DNA from: Flavobacterium sasangense DSM 21067
Lineage (GTDB): Bacteria > Bacteroidota > Bacteroidia > Flavobacteriales > Flavobacteriaceae
Assembly: GCF_000686885.1 (NCBI RefSeq)
Contig: NZ_JMLU01000004.1
Location: forward strand, 144,480-208,479
DNA length: 64,000 nucleotides
Reading direction: 5' to 3'
Shown here piece by piece: positions 55,770 to 63,723 of this stretch. The position numbers were made by a program, and so were the translations under genes. Position 1 is the first letter of the stretch, and every line of letters starts with the position of its first letter. The notes beneath the pieces were generated by a model. That model was not told the origin of the DNA, searched no databases, and saw only the letters and a list, made by a program, of their open reading frames with translations.

Positions 55770-56843
55770 TTAGAAAACTTCGCTTTCTTTTAGTTTTTCG
55801 GTGTTGGCTACCAATTGTAATTCTTCAATCATTTTGTGAAGATTTCCATTCATGAAACCATCTAAATCGAAAATACTTAAACCAATTCTATGGTCGGTAA
55901 TTCTACCTTGTGCATAGTTGTAAGTACGAATTTTAGCCGAACGGTCACCCGAACTTACCTGAGAATTACGTTTTTTCGCATCTTCTTCTTGTTTTTTGGC
56001 TAATTCCATTTCGTATAAACGCGAACGTAAAACCGTTAACGCTTTGTCTTTGTTTTTATGTTGCGATTTCTCGTCCTGACATTGTGCCACCAAACCTGTT
56101 GGAATGTGCGTCATACGAACCGCCGATTTCGTTGTATTTACCGATTGTCCACCTGGTCCTGACGAACAGAAAAAGTCTATACGAACGTCGTTCATATCGA
56201 TTTGTACGTCAAATTCCTCTGCTTCTGGCAACACCATTACGGTTGCTGCTGAAGTGTGCACACGACCTTGCGTTTCGGTTTGTGGCACACGTTGTACACG
56301 GTGTACTCCTGCTTCGTATTTTAAAGTTCCATATACATCTTCACCTGTTACTTCAAAAATAACCTCTTTGAAACCTCCAGAAGTTCCTTCACTTACATCT
56401 ACTACAGACGTTCTCCATCCTTTTGAATCACAATATTTAGTGTACATACGGTACAAATCTCCAGCAAAGATAGAAGCTTCATCTCCACCTGTACCCGCAC
56501 GGATTTCCACCATAACGTTTTTAGCATCTTCAGGATCTTTAGGAATCAACATATATTTGATTTCGTCTTCTAACTGAGGTAAACGTTCTTTAGCTTCGTC
56601 CAATTGCATTTTAGCCATTTCTACCATTTCGGCATCCGAACCATCCGCAATAATTTCGTTAGCTTCTTTAATATTTCCGTCAAGATTAATGTATTCTTCA
56701 CGTTTATCTACTAAAGCTTTAAGGTCTTTGTATTCTTTATTTAATTGTACATAACGCTTTTGATCCGCAATTACATCAGGCTGAATAATCAAATCTGATA
56801 CTTCGTCAAAACGTTGTTTTACATATTGTAATCTATCTAACAT
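55770..56843 (-). CDS. prfA: peptide chain release factor 1
   Basis: A 357-residue class I release factor that reads UAA and UAG. It has the codon-recognition region, the GGQ loop for peptide release ([20 protein letters not shown], about residue 230), an N-terminal coiled coil, and ends with [22 protein letters not shown]1 rather than RF2 is shown by length and by the start [20 protein letters not shown]. It diverges from the siderophore receptor. Confidence 0.96.
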   Translation of the reverse strand: MLDRLQYVKQRFDEVSDLIIQPDVIADQKRYVQLNKEYKDLKALVDKREEYINLDGNIKEANEIIADGSDAEMVEMAKMQLDEAKERLPQLEDEIKYMLIPKDPEDAKNVMVEIRAGTGGDEASIFAGDLYRMYTKYCDSKGWRTSVVDVSEGTSGGFKEVIFEVTGEDVYGTLKYEAGVHRVQRVPQTETQGRVHTSAATVMVLPEAEEFDVQIDMNDVRIDFFCSSGPGGQSVNTTKSAVRMTHIPTGLVAQCQDEKSQHKNKDKALTVLRSRLYEMELAKKQEEDAKKRNSQVSSGDRSAKIRTYNYAQGRITDHRIGLSIFDLDGFMNGNLHKMIEELQLVANTEKLKESEVF

Positions 56844-56945
56844 AGCTGTTATTTATTTTGGAGTGCAAAGTTACAATTTTAGTTGAAAGTTTAAAAATTA
56901 AAATGTTTAAAAGTTTTAAAACTGAAAATCAACCTCTTAACTATT

Positions 56946-56968
56946 TTATTTAAAATAAATCTAAATAA
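56946..56968. promoter_or_regulatory. 23-bp operator 1, siderophore-receptor gene
   Basis: TTATTTA (56946-56952), 9 bases, TAAATAA (56962-56968). It lies just upstream of the -33 element. The core ATCTAAATAA recurs in operator 2. A Fur/DtxR-type iron-regulator site is likely. Confidence 0.55.
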
Positions 56969-56971
56969 ACT

Positions 56972-57001
56972 TTGCGAATTCATTTTTGCTTATTATTTTT
57001 G
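56972..57001 (+). promoter_or_regulatory. siderophore-receptor promoter
   Basis: TTG (56972-56974), 19 bases, TATTTTTG (56994-57001). Confidence 0.7.
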
Positions 57002-57006
57002 CGGTG

Positions 57007-57029
57007 TTATTTTAATTAAATCTAAATAA
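57007..57029. promoter_or_regulatory. 23-bp operator 2, siderophore-receptor gene
   Basis: TTATTTT (57007-57013), 9 bases ending AAATC, TAAATAA (57023-57029). It ends one base before the ATG, so bound protein would block initiation. It is 61 bases from operator 1 and nearly identical. Confidence 0.55.
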
Positions 57030-57030
57030 G

Positions 57031-59235
57031 ATGTATAAAAACATTTTCAAATCTATAGTACTACTGTCTTCTTTTCAGGCAGTGGCCCAACAAACTCCAA
57101 ATGATGTTAGCGAAAACTATTTTACAGAAAACGATACTGTGAAAACGCTAAACGAAGTAGTCATTAACGGAAAAAACAATCCTTCTAAGTCTTCTGTTAA
57201 CAGAGCTGGAATCAAAGAAAAAGATTTACCTCAAGCCATTCAGGTTATTGGAACAGAAATCATCCAACAACAACAATCGGTTCGCTTGAGTGATGTAGTT
57301 AAAAATGCCAACGGTGTTTATGTAGGTTCGGCTCGTGGCGGTGCTCAAGAATCATTTTGGTCAAGAGGTTACGACATGTCGGCAAACAACATGTTTAAAA
57401 ATGGTTTCCGTTTTAATAGCGGTTCTATTCCAGAAGTTGCTTCATTAGAAAAAGTAGAAATTTTAAAAGGAAGCGCAGCTCTTTTATACGGAAATGTAGC
57501 GCCTGGAGGAATTATGAACATGGTAACCAAATCGCCAAATTTCAGAACTGGTGGCGAATTCACTATGCAAGCTGGAAGTTATAGTTTCTACAAACCTTCG
57601 GCAGATGTATATGGGGCTTTTAACAATTCGATTGCGTACCGCTTTAATGGTTCGTATGAAAACTCAGAAAGCTTTAGAGATTATGTTACTAGAGAACGTT
57701 ACTACGTAAATCCTTCCCTACTTTTTAAAGTGAGTGACAAAACTGAAATTACACTACAAGCGGATTATTTAAGTGATGACTGGACACCTGATTTTGGAAC
57801 TGGTTCTATCGGAAAAGAAATTGCAGATGTACCAAGAAGCGCTTATTTAGGAGCAAAATGGTCAAATGGAAATACCAAACAAGCAACCGCTTCGATATTA
57901 GTAAACCATGAATTCAATCCCAATTGGAAACTGAATTTTAATTCTTCTTTCCAAGATTACGACAGAGAATCGATTGGTACAGAACGTATTCAACCAGCGG
58001 CAAATGGGGATTGGAATAGACCTTACGGAAGAAATAAAGCGGTAGAACAAATTTTTGCCAACCAAATTAGTTTACAAGGCAACTTTAAAACAGGTAACAT
58101 CAAACACCAATTATTTACGGGTATCGATACCGAAATTTCGTATGCTGATGCTTACACTTTTAGATTTTATGATCCAACAACTGGTGCAACTGTAACTACA
58201 TACGATACCGTAAATATTTTTGATCCATCGTCTTATGCAGCTTCGAATGAAGGACCAATTTTACCCTCTGAAGTAACAAGAATCGTAAAAACTCAAACTA
58301 CACGTTTTGGTGTTTATGCACAAGATTTAATTTCGTTTTCTGACAAATTCAAAGCGTTATTAGGCGTTCGTTATTCATACCAAGAAGCAAAACCAGAAAC
58401 ATATAATATAGCTGCAAATACAGTTACAGAAGAAACCATCCGAAACGACAGAGCTTTTTCACCTAAAGTAGGATTGATTTACCAACCTACCAAATACACT
58501 ACTTTATTTTCTAGTTACTCCAACTCATTCACACCAAATACGGGAGTAACCATTTACAATGAAGCGATTAAACCTTCTATAATTGATCAAATTGAAGTAG
58601 GTGTTAAAAACGAATTCTTTAAAGGAAAATTAACAACAAACGTTACTTTATATCAAATTGTAAACAGCAATTTAGCACAAACAGCTGAATTTGATGCAAA
58701 CGGAAACATCAATACCAATACTAACGTAAAAGCATTAAGCGGAGAAACAACCAGTAAAGGAATTGAATTAGACTTAAACTACAAACCAATTGATGGTTTA
58801 AACATTATATCAGGATATAGTTATAACGACATGCGTTATACCAAAACCACTGGAGCAACAGGAAGTTTTATAGAAGGCGATCGTTTGGTAAGAACACCTC
58901 AACATACAGCTAACTTAAGTTTCTTTTATACGGTACAAACTGGAGTGCTTAAAAATGTATCGGTTGGAGCTATTGGAAACTACATTGGTGACAGACTTGG
59001 CGGTTGGAACAATCAAGTAAATCCTGCTTATCCAAACGGAATTTGGGATAGAGAAATTCCAGTTAATGGCTACACAACAATTGATGTATCGTTAGGTTAC
59101 AATTGGAAACAATTTTCATTACTTTGCAAATTATCTAATATTACCAACGAGTTGAATTATACTTTACATGAAAATTACAGTGTAAACCCTATTGCCCCAA
59201 GACAAATTTTAACTTCGTTACGATACAAATTTTAA
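57031..59235 (+). CDS. TonB-dependent siderophore receptor
   Basis: A 734-residue outer-membrane receptor of the ferric-siderophore type (FhuE/FpvA-like). A signal peptide precedes AQQTPND. The plug reads IQVIGTEIIQQQQSVRLSDV, ESFWSRGYDMS and VEILKGSAALLYGNVAPGGI, and the barrel ends with a terminal aromatic strand LTSLRYKF. It has no CarboxypepD_reg domain, unlike the 17201 receptor. Twin near-identical 23-bp operators flank its promoter. A PepSY-TM gene follows after 20 bases, a pairing usual for iron-siderophore reduction. Confidence 0.95.
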   Translation: MYKNIFKSIVLLSSFQAVAQQTPNDVSENYFTENDTVKTLNEVVINGKNNPSKSSVNRAGIKEKDLPQAIQVIGTEIIQQQQSVRLSDVVKNANGVYVGSARGGAQESFWSRGYDMSANNMFKNGFRFNSGSIPEVASLEKVEILKGSAALLYGNVAPGGIMNMVTKSPNFRTGGEFTMQAGSYSFYKPSADVYGAFNNSIAYRFNGSYENSESFRDYVTRERYYVNPSLLFKVSDKTEITLQADYLSDDWTPDFGTGSIGKEIADVPRSAYLGAKWSNGNTKQATASILVNHEFNPNWKLNFNSSFQDYDRESIGTERIQPAANGDWNRPYGRNKAVEQIFANQISLQGNFKTGNIKHQLFTGIDTEISYADAYTFRFYDPTTGATVTTYDTVNIFDPSSYAASNEGPILPSEVTRIVKTQTTRFGVYAQDLISFSDKFKALLGVRYSYQEAKPETYNIAANTVTEETIRNDRAFSPKVGLIYQPTKYTTLFSSYSNSFTPNTGVTIYNEAIKPSIIDQIEVGVKNEFFKGKLTTNVTLYQIVNSNLAQTAEFDANGNINTNTNVKALSGETTSKGIELDLNYKPIDGLNIISGYSYNDMRYTKTTGATGSFIEGDRLVRTPQHTANLSFFYTVQTGVLKNVSVGAIGNYIGDRLGGWNNQVNPAYPNGIWDREIPVNGYTTIDVSLGYNWKQFSLLCKLSNITNELNYTLHENYSVNPIAPRQILTSLRYKF

Positions 59236-59255
59236 GAATTCAATTAAAACAAAAC

Positions 59256-59804
59256 ATGAAACAAAAATTAATTAGAGACATTCACCGCGATTTTGGCTAC
59301 TTCTATGTAGGATTAATTATTTCGTTTGCTTTTTCAGGAATTTTAATGAACCACAGAGAACATTGGCATCCTGAAAAATACACCATCGAAACCAAAAACA
59401 TCAAAGTACAATTGCCAGAAGAAAGCCAAATTACAGAAGAATTTGCTGAAAACTTAGGAAAACAATTGGGCATCGATGATAAAATGCGTCGCCACAACGT
59501 AAAGAAAGGTACGTTTAAAATTTCGTTTGAAAAGCACGATGTAGAAATCGACATGAAAACGGGTAAAGGTGAAATTGTTGCCTTCAACAAAACACCAATT
59601 ATCAGCCAAACAATGAAGTTACACAAAACCACTTCGAATTGGTGGATTTACTACTCTGATATTTTTGGAATCTCCTTAATATTAATTGCCATCACGGGAA
59701 CTTTAATGGTAACCCACGGCAAAAACACCTTTAAAAATAGAGGCTGGAAACTAGCCGTAGCCGGAATTATTTTTCCCATCTTAGTTTTAGTTATTTTGAG
59801 TTAA
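59256..59804 (+). CDS. PepSY-associated transmembrane protein
   Basis: A 182-residue protein of the PepSY/PiuB-like group. The N-terminal helix carries the conserved H in RDIHRDFGYFYVGLIISFA, then NHREHWHPEKY, a periplasmic domain and C-terminal helices (SDIFGISLILIAITGTLMV and LAVAGIIFPILVLVIL). Proteins of this type near siderophore receptors reduce or release iron from ferric siderophores at the inner membrane. It probably shares the receptor transcript and ends at a good terminator. Confidence 0.88.
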   Translation: MKQKLIRDIHRDFGYFYVGLIISFAFSGILMNHREHWHPEKYTIETKNIKVQLPEESQITEEFAENLGKQLGIDDKMRRHNVKKGTFKISFEKHDVEIDMKTGKGEIVAFNKTPIISQTMKLHKTTSNWWIYYSDIFGISLILIAITGTLMVTHGKNTFKNRGWKLAVAGIIFPILVLVILS

Positions 59805-59810
59805 TAAACG

Positions 59811-59838
59811 AAAAGGTTCACGAAAGTGAGCCTTTTTT
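59811..59838 (+). terminator. terminator after PepSY gene
   Basis: AAAAGGTTCAC, loop GAAA, GTGAGCCTTTT with a G-T pair, then Ts. Confidence 0.85.
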
Positions 59839-60230
59839 GTTTTAGAAATTGTAAATATTTTATTATATTTGATTTCGTTAAAAAAATAAGCGAAATAAAA
59901 ACTTGCCAAACTTTCGCCAATCTTGCCAATATGGTATGATACTAGTTCGAAAGTTTCGTATATAAACGAGTTACAAGTAACCTTATGACAATTGGAACGT
60001 AAAAAAATAAAATAAATAATTAGTTTTTTTAAAAAAAACATATAGATTTGCATTAATCCCCTACAAATTTAACGAAGAAGTAATTCAAAATCTTAACTCA
60101 AATTTGCATTTTATTTTTGATAAATGTATAATTGAAAATTAAGAATCCCAGCAAACACTGGAAAATAAAATTGAAAATGTACAGAAAATCTGTAACAAGA
60201 ATAAAATTCTATAGAATATATTTGCACAAG
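59839..60230. other. long AT-rich non-coding stretch with inverted repeats
   Basis: No gene is seen. Contains AAACTTTCG (59908-59916) paired with CGAAAGTTT (59948-59956), TTGCCAA-like repeats in the loop, GTTAC-AA-GTAAC at 59970, CCAG/CTGG near 60150, and TACAGA/TCTGTA (60180-60185/60189-60194). The reverse strand of 59966-59987 reads GGTTACTTGTAAC, which resembles the first part of the element at 63510. This may be another, decayed copy. Confidence 0.5.
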
Positions 60231-60437
60231 AAAATGTCTAACATAATTAAATCTAAAACAAGGTAAAAAAGAGACTTACCATCTTAAAGTGACAATAGAA
60301 TGCATTTCATTTATTTTAGAGGTTTGTTATTAAATGAAATTAAAGAGAAACCAACCAAAAAAAATGCAGCCCAAACTTTTTAATGTTTTCGAAGACAAAA
60401 GAGTGGACTGCAAAAAACATAATTAATACACAAATTT
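60217..60437 (+). promoter_or_regulatory. promoter and long structured leader of the Cys-tail/CPBP locus
   Basis: TATATTTG (60217-60224) is followed by a leader of about 200 bases with ATTTCATTTA (60304-60313) paired to TAAATGAAAT (60331-60340), ten perfect pairs, and TGCAG (60365-60369) paired to CTGCA (60408-60412). A 20-codon frame (60364-60426) beginning MQPKLFNVFED lies between, ending 11 bases before the gene. Such a long, paired leader suggests post-transcriptional control. Confidence 0.45.
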
Positions 60438-61028
60438 ATGAAAAATTTATTTTTAATCACTTGCTTATCGCTTTTTAGTTTAGCAACATCAAGTCTAAAC
60501 GCAAAAACAATTTCCCTTTCTGATAACTTTAATGATACTTTTATTGCAGAAAATATTTCAATTTTTGATGCAAGAGTAAGAAGTTTAGACAAATCAACTT
60601 ATGTAAAAGAACTATATATAATTAATTTCTCTGAAACATCTTGGGGTATTTCTGATGTAGGTTTCAAAGGTGAGTTATTTAAAGATGATGGTAAAGGAAA
60701 TGACTTAAAAGCAAATGATAATATATATACTTCTGTTGAAAAATTCAATTTTAATGATAAAGTTGTATATGACTCAAAATTCCAAGTTAAATCAGTAATG
60801 GCTGACTATATTATTTCTCCAGAGTTTAAGCATTTAGAAAAATTAACTGAATTTGTAAAAAATTACAGCAATTCAAGTACTATTGGTAATGCTTATGCTA
60901 AAACAAAAGTTGGAGGTTCAATTAAGTGTAAAATTAAAGCTGTTAGCTCTGGCTGTATAGCTGATTGGGTTTGGAGTGGTTTTGGCTGTCTTGAATTATC
61001 AGGTTGTACAATAGAAATTAATTGGTAA
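60438..61028 (+). CDS. exported protein with a four-cysteine C-terminal tail
   Basis: A 196-residue exported protein. Signal peptide NLFLITCLSLFSLATSSLNA. The middle holds a D-D-G-K-G-N-D...A-N-D-x-I-Y-T strip (KDDGKGNDLKANDNIYTSVE), like choice-of-anchor or beta-sandwich proteins. After a helical stretch comes a Gly-Gly and a compact tail with Cys164, Cys173, Cys184 and Cys190: KVGGSIKCKIKAVSSGC then GFGCLELSGCTIEINW. The tail could be a disulfide-bonded domain or a released peptide. Not recognised as a known family. The CPBP protease gene follows 49 bases downstream. Confidence 0.7.
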   Translation: MKNLFLITCLSLFSLATSSLNAKTISLSDNFNDTFIAENISIFDARVRSLDKSTYVKELYIINFSETSWGISDVGFKGELFKDDGKGNDLKANDNIYTSVEKFNFNDKVVYDSKFQVKSVMADYIISPEFKHLEKLTEFVKNYSNSSTIGNAYAKTKVGGSIKCKIKAVSSGCIADWVWSGFGCLELSGCTIEINW

Positions 61029-61077
61029 TTGTAATTTGGGAAGGCAAAGCCTTCCCAAATTTTAAAGTTTATTCATC

Positions 61078-61917
61078 ATGAATTATACAAGTATAAAACC
61101 ATTTATTTATTCAATAATTGCACTTTCTTTAATCTTTGGTTTAAATAAACTATCATTAGATTTTATATTTAACGGTTATAATTTTGACTCTTATTCAACG
61201 ATAGCAATTGGTAAAACTATTAAAAATACAATCTCAATAATCTTAATAATATTTTTATTACGGTATAAAAAAGAAATTCCCTTTTTTAATTTTTCACTAA
61301 AAATAAACAAAATTCATTTTTACATACCACTTCTAATTTACGTTTTTGTGTTTTCAGGTGGCTTTAAAATTTTTAGGGAATTCAATTTTTCAGATACAAC
61401 AATAAATACATTTATAACATATTTATTAAGAGTCTTATCTTCTGCTTTTCTGGAAGAATATCTTTTTAGAGGTTTAATATTGGGAATATTTTTATTTTAC
61501 TATCCGAAAACAAAAAAAGGGTTATTAAAAAGTGTAATTTTTTCAAGTTTAATTTTTGGAATTATGCACCTTGTTAATTTATGGACAATTAAAGAAGAAA
61601 CTTCTGAAAATGTATTAAATCAAATTTATGCTGCAAGCTGTATAGGCATAATGTATGGAGCAACTTATTTAAGAACAAAAAGCATAGTCATTTTAGGTAT
61701 TTTACATTTTTTAACAAACTTTTTTACATTAATAAAAGAAATCAGTTCAGTTTCAAATGAGCCATATGAGAAAGTTATACAACAAGACGATTTAGCAAGT
61801 TTAATTATTAGTCAATTACTAACACTGATAATTTATGGTATACCTTTATTTATTGGATTGTATTTAATTTTAAAAATGAGCCAAAAAGACATTGACGCTT
61901 TAAAAGCAAATACTTAA
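61078..61917 (+). CDS. CPBP-family intramembrane metalloprotease
   Basis: A 279-residue multi-pass membrane protein (about eight helices) with the three CPBP/Abi motifs: EExxxR in FLEEYLFRGL (E126-E127, R131), FxxxH in FGIMHL (H164), and HxxxN in HFLTNFF (H210, N214). This family processes prenylated proteins in eukaryotes and acts in bacteriocin maturation or immunity in bacteria. It follows the Cys-tail gene after 49 bases and its TAA overlaps the next ATG (TAATG), so translation is coupled. The substrate may be a neighbour, but that is inference. Confidence 0.9.
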   Translation: MNYTSIKPFIYSIIALSLIFGLNKLSLDFIFNGYNFDSYSTIAIGKTIKNTISIILIIFLLRYKKEIPFFNFSLKINKIHFYIPLLIYVFVFSGGFKIFREFNFSDTTINTFITYLLRVLSSAFLEEYLFRGLILGIFLFYYPKTKKGLLKSVIFSSLIFGIMHLVNLWTIKEETSENVLNQIYAASCIGIMYGATYLRTKSIVILGILHFLTNFFTLIKEISSVSNEPYEKVIQQDDLASLIISQLLTLIIYGIPLFIGLYLILKMSQKDIDALKANT

Positions 61918-62318
61918 TGAGAATTATATTAATATTAATTTTTACTAATTCTTTTTTCTTTTCATATTCTCAATCAGATGTTGACAAAATACTAAAAGGA
62001 GGAGAAATAATTGTTAATGGATTATCATTTCTTAAAAAGGATAAATCAGAAGTCAAAGAAAACAATTCTAAAGTAATTGAAAGTGTTTGTATAAAAAACA
62101 AACTTACAGACAAAATAACTTTTATCATTGTTGGTAAAGACGAAGAAGATAATACTATCAAAAAAGAAATGGTTATTCAAAAAGACGGAAAAGAATGCGT
62201 TTTTGAATTACCAAAAGGCATTTATACATATGAAATTGTTTTAGCCAATAAAGAAGTTTACAAAAAAGGCGAATACAAATTCAATGAAGAAATTACAATT
62301 ACTGTAAAGCCCGATTAA
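61917..62318 (+). CDS. small exported protein coupled to CPBP protease
   Basis: A 133-residue protein with a signal peptide (IILILIFTNSFFFSYS). The mature part is Lys-rich with one or two cysteines (VIESVCIKNKL, KECVFELPKGIYTYEI). The C-terminal region TYEIVLANKEVYKKGEYKFN looks like a small beta domain. Its ATG uses the last base of the CPBP stop. Not recognised; it could be a partner, inhibitor or substrate of the protease. Confidence 0.65.
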   Translation: MRIILILIFTNSFFFSYSQSDVDKILKGGEIIVNGLSFLKKDKSEVKENNSKVIESVCIKNKLTDKITFIIVGKDEEDNTIKKEMVIQKDGKECVFELPKGIYTYEIVLANKEVYKKGEYKFNEEITITVKPD

Positions 62319-62339
62319 TTATCGCTTTACTAAATATTT

Positions 62340-62380
62340 ACAGCAGTTTTGACAAAATCGAAACTGCTGTTTTATTTTTA
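62340..62380 (+). terminator. terminator of the Cys-tail/CPBP locus
   Basis: CAGCAGTTT (62341-62349) pairs with AAACTGCTG (62361-62369), followed by TTTTATTTTTATT. Confidence 0.85.
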
Positions 62381-62392
62381 TTAGAATTTTAC

Positions 62393-62400
62393 TATTTTTG
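62393..62400 (+). promoter_or_regulatory. promoter -7 element for the two-repeat protein
   Basis: TATTTTTG, 26 bases before the ATG at 62427. Confidence 0.5.
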
Positions 62401-62426
62401 GTTTACAACTTTAAAAATATAAAATT

Positions 62427-63158
62427 ATGGCATCTACTTCAGAAAAAGGTCATGCAAAAAATGTAGCCAACTTTCAAGATTTAATTGAATTTGTAACAGG
62501 CTATGGTGCAACTTACAATCCATCGAAAAACAGTTTAAAACTTCCACAACTTATTGCACTAAAAGCATCAGCCGATGCAAATTTAGTAGATGTAATTGCA
62601 AAAAACACAAACTATAACAATAAAGTAAATGAACGTATAATTGCTTTCAGCGGTTTAAAATCATTTTCAACTCGATTAGTTAATGCATTGCAAACTACTG
62701 ATGCAACACCCGAAACAATTGGCAACGCTAAAACATTTAACCGCAAAATGCAAGGTAAAAAAGCATCATCAACACAAACACCAACAGATACCAGTACTCC
62801 TGCTCCAACAAACATTTCTACAAGTCAACAATCGTATGACCAACTCATTCAACACTTAGCAGGTCTAACCTCTGTTTTAGAAGCAGAAACAAGTTATACA
62901 CCAAACGAAACAGATTTACAAGTAGCTACAATCCAAGCAAAAATTGCCGATTTAACTGCTAAAAATACAGCCGTTGCTACAGCATATACAAACATCAGCA
63001 ATTCAAGAATTGCAAGAAACGAAACACTATATTCAACCGATAGTGGATTAGTGCAAACCGCTTTAGAAGTTAAAAAGTACATTAAATCAGTATTTGGGGC
63101 TTCAAGCCCGCAATATTCTCAAGTAAAAAGCATAGAATTTTCAAAGCCAAGATTATAA
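62427..63158 (+). CDS. two-repeat helical protein of a Bacteroidota family of unknown function
   Basis: A 243-residue all-helical protein without signal peptide. Two related halves (about 10-105 and 130-243) share the order Y-x-P, L-rich helix, K-N-T helix, R-x-E/I segment and GL: TYNPSKNSLKLPQLIALKAS and SYTPNETDLQVATIQAKIAD. A Ser/Thr/Pro-rich linker (STQTPTDTSTPAPTNIST) separates them. The start MASTSEKGHAKNVANFQDL is, from memory, common in Bacteroidota genomes and often sits near mobile DNA. Function is unknown. It has a TATTTTTG promoter at 62393 and ends at an exceptional 17-bp terminator stem. Confidence 0.8.
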   Translation: MASTSEKGHAKNVANFQDLIEFVTGYGATYNPSKNSLKLPQLIALKASADANLVDVIAKNTNYNNKVNERIIAFSGLKSFSTRLVNALQTTDATPETIGNAKTFNRKMQGKKASSTQTPTDTSTPAPTNISTSQQSYDQLIQHLAGLTSVLEAETSYTPNETDLQVATIQAKIADLTAKNTAVATAYTNISNSRIARNETLYSTDSGLVQTALEVKKYIKSVFGASSPQYSQVKSIEFSKPRL

Positions 63159-63185
63159 AACACACACATTAAAAAAGAAAAAAAA

Positions 63186-63232
63186 AACAATAAAACTTAT
63201 TGCTCACGCAATAAGTTTTATTGTTTCATTTT
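63186..63232 (+). terminator. exceptionally long perfect terminator stem
   Basis: A 17-bp perfect stem (63186-63202 with 63207-63223) with loop TCAC, then TTCATTTTTTT. Strong enough to isolate the accessory region that follows. Confidence 0.9.
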
Positions 63233-63252
63233 TTTAATTTATTATAACATCA

Positions 63253-63483
63253 TTTAGAAAACTATCTTCCGCGCTTAGATTTATTCAAAGCAATTTTAAG
63301 AATATAAAAGGCAATTTTAGAATTATGTCATAATCAAAAAGAAATATTTTTAACGGTTATTAATATGTGTCATACAAGTTTTAATATATGTCATAAAACT
63401 TTAGATATATTATGATAAAGTTTAGATTTATGTCATACAAATTTAGATTTAGAGTATGCAGTTTTAGAATTATATCAACCTAC
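63253..63483. repeat. array of eleven 21-bp repeats in exact register
   Basis: Units start at 63253, 63274, 63295, 63316, 63337, 63358, 63379, 63400, 63421, 63442 and 63463 with no length change. The consensus is TTTAGA-N2-TATGTCATA-N4; the TTTAGA head or a one- or two-base variant is in nine units, and units 4, 6, 7 and 9 keep TGTCATA. One frame reads a seven-residue pattern starting Phe-Arg in most units but is stopped in units 4, 6 and 7. There are no unique spacers. It lies between a terminator and the 139-bp palindrome. Confidence 0.85.
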
Positions 63484-63513
63484 TTAATAATAGATGTGTA
63501 TATAAAAGGCTAC

Positions 63514-63652
63514 TTGTAACAGCGGTTTAAATCAATGGCTACTTTCGGGAAAATATGCAATGGCACAGTTGTTCAATTTAATGTTTTGTTTATATTTGTA
63601 ATGGCTTGCTGTTAGTTCAACGCCACTGAATTTAAGCCGCAAAACGTTGTGT
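63514..63652 (+). repeat. 139-bp imperfect palindrome (TGTAACAGC element)
   Basis: Left arm GCGGTTTAAATCAATGGC (63522-63539) pairs with right arm GCCACTGAATTTAAGCCGC (63622-63640), 16 of 19 positions with one bulge and two mismatches or G-T pairs. It is bounded by TTGTAAC (63514-63520) and GTTGTGT (63646-63652). The same left arm is found at 53085-53120. The layout (AAC...GTT ends, paired arms, variable middle) resembles integron attC sites but only partly fits. Confidence 0.6.
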
Positions 63653-63708
63653 GTAATTTTAAAAAGAAATGGAGAATTCAATAACTTAATGCAACAAATG
63701 ATAAATTT

Positions 63709-63716
63709 TATCTTTG
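63709..63716 (+). promoter_or_regulatory. transposase promoter -7 element
   Basis: TATCTTTG ends 7 bases before the transposase ATG, giving a nearly leaderless mRNA. It lies in one arm of CAACAAA-TGATAA...TTATC-TTTGTTG (63692-63719). Confidence 0.5.
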
Positions 63717-63723
63717 TTGAATT

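Noticed and set aside
63253..63483. CRISPR array
   Set aside because: The 21-bp units abut directly. There are no unique spacers, the units are not near-identical, and no cas gene is present.
63514..63652. Confident integron attC site
   Set aside because: The edges TTGTAAC and GTTGTGT keep only the AAC/GTT part of the attC core rules, spacing on the left is too short, and no integrase is seen. It was kept as an unnamed palindrome.
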